Shown one piece after another: positions 1 to 8,167 of a DNA stretch of 64,000 nt. The stretch comes from Amycolatopsis thermoflava N1165. Its GTDB lineage: Bacteria; Actinomycetota; Actinomycetes; Mycobacteriales; Pseudonocardiaceae. Under the pieces are notes generated by a model that was given only the letters and a program-made list of their open reading frames with translations, did no database searches and was not told the origin of the DNA. The number at the start of each line of letters is the position of its first letter. Position 1 is the stretch's first letter. The stretch covers positions 2,345,731 through 2,409,730 of the forward strand of contig NZ_KI421511.1 of NCBI RefSeq assembly GCF_000473265.1. Direction: 5' to 3'. Made by a program: the position numbers and the translations under genes.

Positions 1-286
1 ACGCCTGCTTGGCCTCGTCGGCGGTGATCGGGCCATTCGCGCCGCGCGCCGGCATCTGGATCTGGGTGCCGCCCTCGAACTCGATGCCGAGGTTGAAGCC
101 CTTGATGCCGATGGAGGCGATGCACACCAGGACCAGGACCGCGAAGAAGATGTACCAGCGCTTGCGCTTGCCGACGATGTCGAAGGCGCCGGTGCCGACG
201 TAGAGGCGGTGGAAGACGCTCTCCCGCCCGGCCTTCTTCGTGGCCGGCGCGGCGTCCGTGCTCTCGGTGTTCAGCTCGTCTGCCAC
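1..286 (-). CDS. secF: SecF, protein-export membrane subunit (partial, N-terminal part)
   Basis: SecF pairs with SecD in the SecDF(YajC) complex, which uses the proton-motive force to pull exported proteins through SecYEG. Only about 95 N-terminal residues are in the window. They contain a cytoplasmic head, the first membrane segment (WYIFFAVLVLVCIASIG) and the family signature GIEFEGGT at the start of the periplasmic domain. The start is a GTG at 284-286, one base beyond the secD stop, with GGAG just upstream inside secD. The gene continues off the left edge. Identity is firm because of the signature and the yajC-secD-secF order. Confidence 0.93.
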   Translation of the reverse strand, partial: MADELNTESTDAAPATKKAGRESVFHRLYVGTGAFDIVGKRKRWYIFFAVLVLVCIASIGIKGFNLGIEFEGGTQIQMPARGANGPITADEAKQA

Positions 287-287
287 G

Positions 288-1862
288 TCAGGACTCCTTC
301 GCGCCCGCGCCGGCGGGCACCTTGCGCGCGGACCGGCGCTCCGCGGCCAGCGTCTGCACGCCGCCGAGGCCGGTGAGCTTCGGCTGGGACAGGAACTTCG
401 ACTTCGACGCCAGCGCGACCAGCGGGTGCGTCACGAGGAACACCACGATCAGGTCGAGCACGGTCGACATGCCGAGGGTGAACGCGAAGCCCTGGACGTC
501 GCCGACCGCGATGGCGTACAGCACCGCGGAGGCGAGGAACATGACCGCGTCCGAGGCCAGGATCGTGCGGCGGGCGCGCACCCAGCCGCGCGGCACCGCG
601 GAGCGGAAGCTGCGGCCGCCCTCGCGGATCTCGTCCTTGAGCCGTTCGAAGAACACCACGAACGAGTCCGCGGTGACACCGATCGCGATGATGAACCCGG
701 CGACGCCGGCCAGGTCGAGCGTGAAGTTGATCCACCGCCCGAGCAGGACCAGCACCGCGTAGACGATCAGGCCGGACAACGCCAGCGAGACGACCGTGAG
801 CACCCCGAGCAGGCGGTAGTAGACCAGGCAGTAGACGAACACCAGCGCGAGGCCGATGCCGCCGGCGATCAGGCCCGCCTCGAGCGAGGCGAGGCCGAGC
901 GTCGCCGACACGGTGGTGGCGTCGGAGGAGGTGAACGACAGCGGCAGCGAGCCGTACTTCAGGACGTCGGCGAGGTCCTTGGTCTGCGCCTGCGTGAAGT
1001 TGCCGCTGATCTGGGTGTTGCCGTCGAGGATCGCGCTCTGGATGGTCGGCGCGGACACGACCTGCGTGTCGAGCACGAACGCGGCGCGCTGGCCGATGTT
1101 GGCCGTGGTGAAGTCGGCCCAGACCTGGCGGCCCTCGGACTTGAAGGTGAGGTCCACGGTCCACTGCGGCTTGTTCTGCGCCGGCGACGAGGACACCGCG
1201 TTGTCGATCTCAGTGCCCTTCAGGAACACCGGGCCGAGCAGGTACTTCTCGGTGCCGGTCTGGTCGCAGGTGAGCAGCGGCAGGTTCGGATCGTCGTTGC
1301 CGCGCAGCGGGTCCTGGGTGGAGCAGGTGAACGCGGTCAGCGCGGCGGACGCGTTCGGCCCGGCGGCGAGCGAGTCGCCGGTGCCGGTGACCAGGTCGGC
1401 GGCCTGGCGGGTGGCCTTGGCCTGCTGGATCGCGGCCGGGTCGTCGGCCTGTCCCGGCGGCGGCGCGACCGGCGGGGTGGTCACCGTCTGCGCGTCGATC
1501 ACCTTGCGGAAGCCGAGCTGGGCGGTCTGGCCGAGCTTCTTGGCCTGGTCGCCCTGCTCGCCGGGAACGGTGATCACGATGTTGTCGCCGTCGAGGACCA
1601 CCTCGGTGCCGCTGACCCCGATCCCGTTCACGCGGGTCTCGATGATCTGGCGCGCCTGGTTGAGGGACTCGCGCGAGGGCGCGGAGCCGTCCGGGGTGCG
1701 CGCGCTCAGCGTCACCCGGGTGCCGCCCTGCAGGTCGATGCCCAGCTTCGGCGTGGGCTTCCCGCCGCCGGTGAAGAACACCAGGGCGTAGAGCACGACC
1801 ACGATCAGGACGAAGAAGCCGAGATAGCGTCCCGGGCGGATCCGCCCGGCCGGTGGTGCCAC
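288..1862 (-). CDS. secD: SecD, protein-export membrane subunit
   Basis: This 524-residue protein is the SecD half of the SecDF translocation motor. The N-terminus has a membrane segment (FFVLIVVVLYALVFF) followed by the hallmark GIDLQGGT motif. A large extracytoplasmic region (about residues 60-310) is followed by a cluster of membrane helices, including VSLALSGLIVYAVLVLLG and GFIIAIGVTADSFVVFFERL. The latter carries the conserved TADSFVVFFERLKDEIREG stretch typical of RND-type SecD. The start is GTG at 1862. It lies between yajC and secF and is almost certainly cotranscribed with them. An Ala/Pro-rich insertion around residues 140-160 is lineage-specific. Confidence 0.96.
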   Translation of the reverse strand: MAPPAGRIRPGRYLGFFVLIVVVLYALVFFTGGGKPTPKLGIDLQGGTRVTLSARTPDGSAPSRESLNQARQIIETRVNGIGVSGTEVVLDGDNIVITVPGEQGDQAKKLGQTAQLGFRKVIDAQTVTTPPVAPPPGQADDPAAIQQAKATRQAADLVTGTGDSLAAGPNASAALTAFTCSTQDPLRGNDDPNLPLLTCDQTGTEKYLLGPVFLKGTEIDNAVSSSPAQNKPQWTVDLTFKSEGRQVWADFTTANIGQRAAFVLDTQVVSAPTIQSAILDGNTQISGNFTQAQTKDLADVLKYGSLPLSFTSSDATTVSATLGLASLEAGLIAGGIGLALVFVYCLVYYRLLGVLTVVSLALSGLIVYAVLVLLGRWINFTLDLAGVAGFIIAIGVTADSFVVFFERLKDEIREGGRSFRSAVPRGWVRARRTILASDAVMFLASAVLYAIAVGDVQGFAFTLGMSTVLDLIVVFLVTHPLVALASKSKFLSQPKLTGLGGVQTLAAERRSARKVPAGAGAKES

Positions 1863-2000
1863 GGTGGTCGTTCTCCTCGACGGTCAGCTGCGGGGTTCGT
1901 GCCGCCTACGCGGCGGTACGCAGACACTACTCGCCGCGTTGTGAACGCGGCGTTGACCCCGGCGTCACCACCGGACGCCGGGGTGTTGCCCTTCGTCGGG

Positions 2001-2393
2001 CTACTTCTTCTCGCTCTCCAGCGAGGGAGCAGCGGCCTTCTCGCCGGCCTCGGCCTTGGGCGCCTCGACCGTCTCGGTGACCTCGGCGGTCTCGGCCACG
2101 TCGTCCTCGGTCTCGACCTCGTCGGCCACCTCGGGGGCGACCTTCTCGCGCACGGCCTGGCGCAGCCACGTCGTCACGACGCCGGGCGCGATCTCGATGT
2201 CGATCGTGGTGTCGCTGCTGGTGTCCGCCACCGTGCCGTACAGGCCGGAGGTGGTCATCACCCGGTCGCCCTCGGACAGGCTGCTCTGCAGCTTCTGCTG
2301 CTCCTGCACGGCACGCTTCTGCTTCCGGGTGCCCATCACCAGCGGGATCGCCACGACGAGCATGAGCAGCAACGGCAGGAAAAGCTGTTCCAT
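2001..2393 (-). CDS. yajC: YajC, preprotein translocase accessory subunit
   Basis: This 130-residue single-span membrane protein is the accessory subunit of SecDF. Residues 1-20 form the membrane segment. Then come the basic stretch GTRKQKRAVQ and the conserved core SLSEGDRVMTTSGLYGTV. The last 45 residues are an acidic, low-complexity tail rich in Glu, Ala and Val, as is common in actinobacterial YajC. The reading frame is open upstream to 2843, but the ATG at 2393 has a good GGAGA ribosome site and gives the normal N-terminus. The 138 bp to secD hold no gene. Confidence 0.95.
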   Translation of the reverse strand: MEQLFLPLLLMLVVAIPLVMGTRKQKRAVQEQQKLQSSLSEGDRVMTTSGLYGTVADTSSDTTIDIEIAPGVVTTWLRQAVREKVAPEVADEVETEDDVAETAEVTETVEAPKAEAGEKAAAPSLESEKK

Positions 2394-2490
2394 GATTCTC
2401 CATTCGGTGTGCGACGCCCGGCCGCTCACCAATTTGTCCGGATGTGCTCTTTCGAGTGTGCCAGGCACCACTGACCAGGCCAGCACCCGG

Positions 2491-3549
2491 TTAGTCGAAC
2501 AGGGTAGGCCCTGCCTGGTCCGGGCGGGGCGGGGGGCGCAGACCAAGGTGCTCCCAGGCACTCGCCGTCGCCACCCGGCCACGCGGGGTGCGCGCGAGCA
2601 TACCCGCGCGCACCAGGTAGGGCTCGCAGACTTCCTCGACCGTCGTCGGTTCCTCACCGACCGCGACGGCGAGGGTGGACACCCCGACCGGGCCGCCGCC
2701 GAAGGAGTGCACCAGCGCCGACAGCACCGCGCGGTCCAGCCGGTCCAGGCCCAGCTCGTCGACGTCGTAGACGGCCAGCGCGGCGCGGGCGACGGCCAGG
2801 GTGACCTTGCCGTCCTCGCGGACCTCGGCGTAGTCGCGGACACGGCGCAGCAGCCGGTTGGCGATGCGGGGCGTGCCGCGCGAGCGGCGGGCGATCTCCG
2901 CGCTGCCCTCGGCGTCGATCTCGATGTCCAGGATCTTCGCCGAGCGGCGGACCACCTGGTCGAGCTCGTGGTCGGCGTAGAACTCCATCTGACCGGTGAA
3001 GCCGAACCGGTCGCGCAGCGGGCCGGTCAGCGCGCCGGAGCGGGTGGTGGCGCCGACCAGGGTGAACGGCGCGATCTCCAGCGGGATGCTGGTGGCGCCC
3101 GGCCCCTTGCCGACGACCACGTCGACGCGGAAGTCCTCCATCGCCAGGTAGAGCATCTCCTCGGCGGGGCGCGCGATCCGGTGGATCTCGTCGATGAACA
3201 GCACGTCGCCCTCGGCGAGGTTGGACAGCATCGCGGCGAGGTCGCCGGCGCGTTCCAGCGCCGGGCCGGAGGTGATGCGGATCGAGGCGTCCAGCTCGGC
3301 CGCGACGATCATCGCCAGGCTCGTCTTGCCCAGGCCGGGCGGGCCGGACAGCAGGACGTGGTCCGGCGGCACGCCGCGCCGCCGGGCGCTCTCCAGCACC
3401 AGTTCCAGCTGCTCACGCACGCGCGGCTGGCCGATGAACTCGCTCAGCCTGCTCGGACGCAGCGTCGTCTCCATCTCGCGCTCGCCCAGCTGGGGCAGCG
3501 CGGAGAGGGTCTCGTCCGCCGGGTGCTCGGTCACCTCTTCATCGTGCAC
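2491..3549 (-). CDS. ruvB: RuvB, Holliday-junction branch-migration helicase
   Basis: RuvB is the hexameric AAA+ motor that drives branch migration at Holliday junctions with RuvA. The 352-residue product has the conserved N-terminus ([20 protein letters not shown]), Walker [10 protein letters not shown], Walker B LFIDEIHR, sensor 1 VGATTRSG and the C-terminal winged helix ([19 protein letters not shown]). The start is GTG at 3547-3549. It is last in the ruvC-ruvA-ruvB block, 12 bp after ruvA. Length and motifs are normal. Confidence 0.97.
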   Translation of the reverse strand: MHDEEVTEHPADETLSALPQLGEREMETTLRPSRLSEFIGQPRVREQLELVLESARRRGVPPDHVLLSGPPGLGKTSLAMIVAAELDASIRITSGPALERAGDLAAMLSNLAEGDVLFIDEIHRIARPAEEMLYLAMEDFRVDVVVGKGPGATSIPLEIAPFTLVGATTRSGALTGPLRDRFGFTGQMEFYADHELDQVVRRSAKILDIEIDAEGSAEIARRSRGTPRIANRLLRRVRDYAEVREDGKVTLAVARAALAVYDVDELGLDRLDRAVLSALVHSFGGGPVGVSTLAVAVGEEPTTVEEVCEPYLVRAGMLARTPRGRVATASAWEHLGLRPPPRPDQAGPTLFD

Positions 3550-3561
3550 GCGTCAGCAGCC

Positions 3562-4155
3562 TCACTTGCGCCCGAGGGTGCTCAGCGCGGCGCGCAGCAC
3601 GGCCGGGGTGGTGTCGGCCGCACCGGCGGCCAGCACCTTCTCCACGGCCTGCTCGGCCTGCTTGGCGGGGAAGCCGAGGCCGGTGAGCGCCTCGACGACC
3701 TCGGCGCGCACCGCGCCCGCCGCCGGGGCCGCGGTGGTCTCGGCGCTCCCGCCGGCCGCGGTGACCTTGTCCCGCAGTTCCAGGGTGAGCCGCTCGGCGC
3801 CCTTGCGGCCGATGCCCGGCACCTGGGTGAGCACGGTGATGTTGCCTTCGGCGAGCGCGGTGCGCAGCTTGTCCGGGTCGAGCACGGCCAGCGCGGCCAG
3901 CGCCAGCCGCGGCCCGATGCCGGAGACGGTCTGCAGCAGCCCGAACAGCTCGCGGGCCTCGGCGTCGGCGAAGCCGAACAGCGTCAGCGAGTCCTCCCGC
4001 ACGACGAGCGACGTGTAGAGGCGGACCTCCTCGCCGCGCCGTAGCGTGGCCAGCGTCGACGGCGTGGCCTGCACCGCGAGACCGACCCCGCCGACCTCCA
4101 CCACGACGTGGTCGAGCCCGACCGAGAGCACCTCGCCCCGGACCGAGGAGATCAT
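3562..4155 (-). CDS. ruvA: RuvA, Holliday-junction DNA-binding subunit
   Basis: RuvA tetramers clamp the four-way junction and load RuvB. The 197-residue product starts [25 protein letters not shown] (OB-fold domain I). It carries two helix-hairpin-helix motifs around [11 protein letters not shown] and [12 protein letters not shown], then an Ala-rich linker and the C-terminal three-helix domain III ([20 protein letters not shown]) that contacts RuvB. The ATG at 4153-4155 overlaps the ruvC stop as ATGA, so translation is probably coupled. Confidence 0.97.
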   Translation of the reverse strand: MISSVRGEVLSVGLDHVVVEVGGVGLAVQATPSTLATLRRGEEVRLYTSLVVREDSLTLFGFADAEARELFGLLQTVSGIGPRLALAALAVLDPDKLRTALAEGNITVLTQVPGIGRKGAERLTLELRDKVTAAGGSAETTAAPAAGAVRAEVVEALTGLGFPAKQAEQAVEKVLAAGAADTTPAVLRAALSTLGRK

Positions 4156-4781
4156 CCCCGCACTCCCTTCCCTGGTGTCCGCGTGTTCGCCCGGCGGGGG
4201 GCCACCGCCGCCACGGCGCCCGCCGACTTCGCCGCCGCGGCGAGCCGGGCCTTGTGCGCGCGGGCGAGTTCCGCCGCGCGCGCCTCGGCTTCGGCGAGCC
4301 GGTCGCGCATCGGCTGGCGCCACAGGTGGCAGATGGCCAGCGCGAGCGCGTCGGCGGCGTCGGCGGGGCGCGGCGCCTGCGCGAGCCCGAGCAGCCGGGT
4401 GACCATGCCGGTGACCTGCGCCTTGTCCGCGCGGCCGCTGCCGGTGACGGCGGCCTTGACCTCGCTCGGGGTGTGGAAGACGACCGGCAGCCCGCGGCGG
4501 GCGGCGGCCAGCGCCACGACTCCCCCGGCCTGCGCGGTGCCCATCGCGGTGCGCACGTTGTGCTGGCTGAAGACGCGTTCGACGGCGACCGCCTCCGGGC
4601 GGTAGGTGTCCAGCCAGTGCTCGACGGCGTCGGAGACCGCGAGCAGGCGCCGTTCCAGCGTGTCGTCGACCGGGGTGCGGACGACGTCCACCGCGACGCA
4701 GCTGACGGTACGGCCGGTCCCCCCGTCCACCACGCCGAGCCCGCACCGGGTCAGCCCGGGGTCCACGCCGAGCACTCGCAC
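4152..4781 (-). CDS. ruvC: RuvC, Holliday-junction resolvase
   Basis: RuvC cuts Holliday junctions symmetrically. The 209-residue protein opens with [14 protein letters not shown], holding the first catalytic aspartate. It continues with [16 protein letters not shown] (second acidic residue) and the C-terminal [13 protein letters not shown] segment with the last two acidic residues of the RNase H-like site. The basic C-terminal tail from about residue 175 is longer than in E. coli, as in other actinobacteria. GTG start at 4779-4781. It is first in the ruvCAB block. Confidence 0.96.
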   Translation of the reverse strand: MRVLGVDPGLTRCGLGVVDGGTGRTVSCVAVDVVRTPVDDTLERRLLAVSDAVEHWLDTYRPEAVAVERVFSQHNVRTAMGTAQAGGVVALAAARRGLPVVFHTPSEVKAAVTGSGRADKAQVTGMVTRLLGLAQAPRPADAADALALAICHLWRQPMRDRLAEAEARAAELARAHKARLAAAAKSAGAVAAVAPRRANTRTPGKGVRG

Positions 4782-4877
4782 CGATCACCCTCCTGCCGCC
4801 GAACACGCGTTCGAGGTGAGGCTACCGCGCCGGGCGGCGCGCGCCCGGCAGGACGCGCCGGGGCCGATGATCGTCCT

Positions 4878-5396
4878 TTATGGACCGTCGACGCCCGGGG
4901 TCCAGCTCTCCGGCGCGCCGCTCTCGGTCAGCACCGGCTGCCAGTCGGCGAACCCCTCCGGCGCGTCCGCGCTCCACGGCCAGTGCCCGTCCGGCGTGGC
5001 GACGATGATCTGCAGCGCGGGGAAGTCGCCGTCCGGGTACACGAGGAACGCGCTGCCCAGGTACTCGAGGTAGTGCCCCTTGGCGACACGCTCGAAGGTG
5101 ACCGGCACGCCCTCGAAGAAGTCCTCGTAGACCTTGCCCGGCACGAACTCCTCGCCGTTGGCGGCGCGGTCGACGTAGGCGTCGAGCAGGATCGGCGCCA
5201 TCTGCTCGGGCAGCCCGACGACGACGGCCTCGGGGACCTCGTGCAGCGCCCACACGCACGCCGTGAACGCGTACCCCGCGCCGGAATCGTCGGCCGCCAC
5301 GGAGATCACCGCGTTGCCGCGGGTCTCGGCCTGGTTGACGATCCACTCGAGGAGGTCGGATTCTTCGGGCGCGAGGGTCTCGGTCACGGGCGGCAT
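4878..5396 (-). CDS. DUF4262 domain protein
   Basis: This 172-residue cytoplasmic protein matches the DUF4262 family, whose function is unknown. Recognisable elements are AYTACVWALHEVPEAVVVGLPE-like N-terminal strands (here AFTACVWALHEVPEAVVVGL), GEEFVPGKVYEDFFEGVPVTF, and the C-terminal FPALQIIVATPDGHWPWSADAPEGFADWQPVL. The ATG at 5396 is preferred to an upstream in-frame start at 5480, because the extra residues are Pro-rich and overlap the terminator hairpin. It stands alone between ruvC and yebC. Confidence 0.8.
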   Translation of the reverse strand: MPPVTETLAPEESDLLEWIVNQAETRGNAVISVAADDSGAGYAFTACVWALHEVPEAVVVGLPEQMAPILLDAYVDRAANGEEFVPGKVYEDFFEGVPVTFERVAKGHYLEYLGSAFLVYPDGDFPALQIIVATPDGHWPWSADAPEGFADWQPVLTESGAPESWTPGVDGP

Positions 5397-5457
5397 TCTG
5401 CCGTACGCCGGCGGCGGCGGGACACCCCCCGGTGGTGGAAAATTCCCCTTGCACGCC

Positions 5458-5491
5458 AAGGCCCTCCGGTGCGGGCGCACCGGAGGGCCTT
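5458..5491 (-). terminator. Hairpin terminator downstream of yebC
   Basis: A perfect inverted repeat, AAGGCCCTCCGGTGCG with its complement CGCACCGGAGGGCCTT, lies 14 bp past the yebC-like tail duplicate and before the DUF4262 gene. The stem is about 15 bp with a very tight loop. No long T-run follows, which is normal for high-GC actinobacterial terminators. It probably ends the pdxS-pdxT-yebC transcript. Confidence 0.75.
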
Positions 5492-5504
5492 GGGAAGTGC
5501 GGTG

Positions 5505-5546
5505 TTACGCGCCGACCTCTTCGAGCACCTCGTCGCTCACATGGAA
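5505..5546 (-). repeat. Duplicated 3' end of yebC (vestigial tail copy)
   Basis: The minus strand here encodes [17 protein letters not shown]. This copies the last 13 codons of yebC ([17 protein letters not shown]), whose stop is 68 bp away at 5573-5575. Most of the segment is nucleotide-identical, with a few substitutions and a TAA in place of TGA. It has no start codon and is not expected to be translated on its own. Confidence 0.85.
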
Positions 5547-5572
5547 TCCGACGCAGGGCGGACACGTTCCCG

Positions 5573-6325
5573 TCACGCGCCGACCTCTTCGAGCACCTCG
5601 TCGGAGACATCGAAGTTGGCGTACACGTTCTGGACGTCGTCGCAGTCCTCCAGCGCGTCGATCAGCCGGAAGACCTTCTTGGCGCCCTCGGCGTCCAGCG
5701 GGACGCTGACCGACGGCAGGAACGTCGGGTCGGCCGACTCGTAGTCGTATCCGGCGTCCTGCAGCGCCTTGCGGACGTTGATCAGGTCGGTGGCCTCGGA
5801 GACGATCTCGAAGTTGTCGCCGAGGTCGTTGACCTCCTCCGCGCCCGCGTCGAGGACGGCCATCAGGACGTCGTCCTCGGACAGGTCGTTCTTGGGCATG
5901 ATCACCACGCCCTTGCGGTTGAACAGGTACGACACCGAGCCCGGGTCGGCGAGCGAGCCGCCGTTGCGGGTCAGCGCGGTGCGCACCTCGCCCGCCGCGC
6001 GGTTGCGGTTGTCGGTCAGGCACTCGATCAGCACGGCGACGCCGTTGGGGCCGTAGCCCTCGTAGTTGATCGTCTGCCAGTCCGCGCCACCCGCTTCCTC
6101 ACCGGCGCCGCGCTTGCGGGCGCGCTCGATGTTGTCCTGCGGGACCGAGTTCTTCTTCGCCTTCTGGATGGCGTCGTAGAGGGTCGGGTTGCCCTCGGGA
6201 TCGCCCCCGCCGGTCCGCGCGGCGACCTCGATGTTCTTGATGAGTCTCGCGAACAGCTTGCCACGCTTGGCGTCGAGGGCGGCCTTCTTGTGCTTCGTGG
6301 TGGCCCACTTGGAGTGGCCGCTCAT
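5573..6325 (-). CDS. yebC: YebC/PmpR-family protein (TACO1-type)
   Basis: This 250-residue member of the YebC family starts with the diagnostic [25 protein letters not shown]. Family members act as DNA-binding regulators or, as shown more recently, as ribosome-associated translation factors that ease stalling. Which applies here cannot be told. Domain II/III features such as [26 protein letters not shown] and [11 protein letters not shown] are intact. The ATG overlaps the pdxT stop as ATGA, so it is translationally coupled to the vitamin B6 genes, a common actinobacterial order. Confidence 0.95.
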   Translation of the reverse strand: MSGHSKWATTKHKKAALDAKRGKLFARLIKNIEVAARTGGGDPEGNPTLYDAIQKAKKNSVPQDNIERARKRGAGEEAGGADWQTINYEGYGPNGVAVLIECLTDNRNRAAGEVRTALTRNGGSLADPGSVSYLFNRKGVVIMPKNDLSEDDVLMAVLDAGAEEVNDLGDNFEIVSEATDLINVRKALQDAGYDYESADPTFLPSVSVPLDAEGAKKVFRLIDALEDCDDVQNVYANFDVSDEVLEEVGA

Positions 6326-6957
6326 CTCTCCTCCGTCTCGCTCGTCGTCGCCGCGTCCCGCACCATCTCCACGAACAGGCGATGGACCCGATCGTCACCG
6401 GTCAGCTCCGGGTGGAAGGCCGTGGCGAGCACCGGCCCCTGCCGGACCGCGACGATCCTAGCGCCGGTGCCGTCGGCGCCGGGCACCGTGGCCAGCACCT
6501 CGACCCCGTCGCCTGCTTTTTCCACCCACGGGGCGCGGATGAAGACCGCGTGCAGGGGTCCGCCGGGGAGCGCCGCGAAGGCCAGGTCCTCCTCGAAGGA
6601 GTCCACCTGGCGGCCGAAGGCGTTGCGCCGGACGATCACGTCGAGCGCGCCGAGCTGGTGCTGGTCCGGGCGGCCGTCCAGGGCCTGCTTGGCGAGCAGG
6701 ATCATGCCCGCGCACGAGCCGAAGGCGGGCAGTCCCGCGGCGAGCCGCTCGCGGAGCGGGCCGAGCAGCTCGAACGTCTCGAGCAGGCGCGACATGGTGG
6801 TGGACTCGCCGCCGGGCAGGACGAGCCCGTCGACGGCGGCCAGTTCGGACTCGCGCCGGACGGCGACGGCGCGCCCGCCCGCGCTCTCGACCATGGCGGC
6901 GTGCTCCCGCACGTCCCCCTGCAGCGCGAGAACGCCGATCACCGGTACCGCGGACAC
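6322..6957 (-). CDS. pdxT: PdxT, glutaminase subunit of PLP synthase
   Basis: PdxT hydrolyses glutamine and channels ammonia to PdxS for de novo pyridoxal 5'-phosphate synthesis. The 211-residue protein has [14 protein letters not shown], the glycine-rich LPGGESTTM, the nucleophile elbow [10 protein letters not shown] with the catalytic Cys, and the C-terminal His-x-Glu pair in FHPELT. GTG start at 6957. It lies 87 bp downstream of pdxS with a hairpin in the gap, and overlaps yebC by 4 bp. Confidence 0.96.
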   Translation of the reverse strand: MSAVPVIGVLALQGDVREHAAMVESAGGRAVAVRRESELAAVDGLVLPGGESTTMSRLLETFELLGPLRERLAAGLPAFGSCAGMILLAKQALDGRPDQHQLGALDVIVRRNAFGRQVDSFEEDLAFAALPGGPLHAVFIRAPWVEKAGDGVEVLATVPGADGTGARIVAVRQGPVLATAFHPELTGDDRVHRLFVEMVRDAATTSETEER

Positions 6958-6993
6958 CTGACCTCCTGGAACACGTCGGAAACCACTGTACGA

Positions 6994-7040
6994 CCGCGCG
7001 ACGGGGGCCGGTCGCGTCCGCGCGACCGGCCCCCGCGCGG
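6994..7040 (-). terminator. Large hairpin between pdxS and pdxT
   Basis: A 14-bp perfect stem (GGGGGCCGGTCGCG, loop TCCG, complement) sits at 7003-7034, extended by an outer CCGCGC/GCGCGG pair. It lies directly after the pdxS stop and before the pdxT start. It may terminate part of the pdxS transcript or attenuate pdxT, giving more PdxS than PdxT. Confidence 0.6.
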
Positions 7041-7044
7041 AGGA

Positions 7045-7959
7045 CTACCAGCCGCGCTCGGCGAGCCGGTGCGGCTCCGGCACGTCGTCCACGTTGATGC
7101 CGACCATCGCCTCGCCGAGGCCACGCGACACCTTCGCGATCACGTCCGGGTCGTCGTGGAAGGTGGTGGCCTTGACGATCGCCTCGGCGCGCTTCGCGGG
7201 GTCGCCGGACTTGAAGATGCCGGAGCCGACGAACACGCCCTCGGCGCCGAGCTGCATCATCATCGCCGCGTCGGCCGGGGTCGCGATGCCGCCCGCGGTG
7301 AACAGCACGACCGGCAGCTTGCCCTTCTGCGCCACCTCCCGCACCAGCTCGTAGGGCGCCTGCAGCTCCTTGGCCGCCACGTACAGCTCGTCCTCCGGCA
7401 GCGACGTGAGGCGCCGGATCTCCGCGCGGATCTTGCGCATGTGGGTGGTCGCGTTGGACACGTCGCCGGTGCCCGCCTCGCCCTTGGAGCGGATCATCGC
7501 CGCGCCCTCGTTGATGCGGCGCAGCGCCTCGCCCAGGTTCGTCGCGCCGCACACGAACGGCACCGTGAAGGCCCACTTGTCGATGTGGTTGGCGTAGTCG
7601 GCGGGGGTGAGCACCTCGGACTCGTCGATGTAGTCGACGCCGAGCGACTGGAGCACCTGCGCCTCGACGAAGTGGCCGATCCGCGCCTTGGCCATCACCG
7701 GGATGGAGACCGTGTCGATGATGCCCTCGATGAGGTCCGGGTCGCTCATCCGCGCCACCCCGCCCTGCGCGCGGATGTCGGCGGGCACGCGCTCGAGCGC
7801 CATCACGGCCACCGCGCCGGCGTCCTCGGCGATCTTGGCCTGCTCGGGGGTGACGACGTCCATGATCACGCCGCCCTTGAGCATCTCGGCCATGCCGCGC
7901 TTGACGCGCGCGGTGCCCGTTTCGGGCGTGGCGGAACTGCTGGACTGAACTTCGGACAC
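7045..7959 (-). CDS. pdxS: PdxS, PLP synthase lyase subunit
   Basis: PdxS builds pyridoxal 5'-phosphate from ribose 5-phosphate, glyceraldehyde 3-phosphate and PdxT-derived ammonia. The 304-residue TIM-barrel protein shows [32 protein letters not shown], the active-site lysine region [16 protein letters not shown], and [38 protein letters not shown] at 7959 follows an AAAGG ribosome site at 7 bp. An in-frame upstream codon at 7983 would place that site inside the gene and is rejected. Confidence 0.97.
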   Translation of the reverse strand: MSEVQSSSSATPETGTARVKRGMAEMLKGGVIMDVVTPEQAKIAEDAGAVAVMALERVPADIRAQGGVARMSDPDLIEGIIDTVSIPVMAKARIGHFVEAQVLQSLGVDYIDESEVLTPADYANHIDKWAFTVPFVCGATNLGEALRRINEGAAMIRSKGEAGTGDVSNATTHMRKIRAEIRRLTSLPEDELYVAAKELQAPYELVREVAQKGKLPVVLFTAGGIATPADAAMMMQLGAEGVFVGSGIFKSGDPAKRAEAIVKATTFHDDPDVIAKVSRGLGEAMVGINVDDVPEPHRLAERGW

Positions 7960-8167
7960 GACAGAACGCCTTTCACGAAACACAGAGGGGGTTCGGTGTC
8001 CAGTCTAGGTTTCGGTGGACCGCTCCCCCAGGCCAGTTCGCCGCGATTTCAGCAGTCCACTTTCGCTCCGCAGGCGCAACCTGTCCGCGCGGGGTTGCCG
8101 GACCATGCTCGCCGGGTGTGTGATCGAGGACACACCTTTCGACAGCGTCGTCCCCGGGGAGCCCGCC

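Noticed and set aside
240..2474. Very long open frames on the strand opposite secD, yajC, ruvB and many other genes
   Set aside because: They are Arg/Gly/His-rich and match no family. Long antisense frames are normal in DNA with this much third-position GC.
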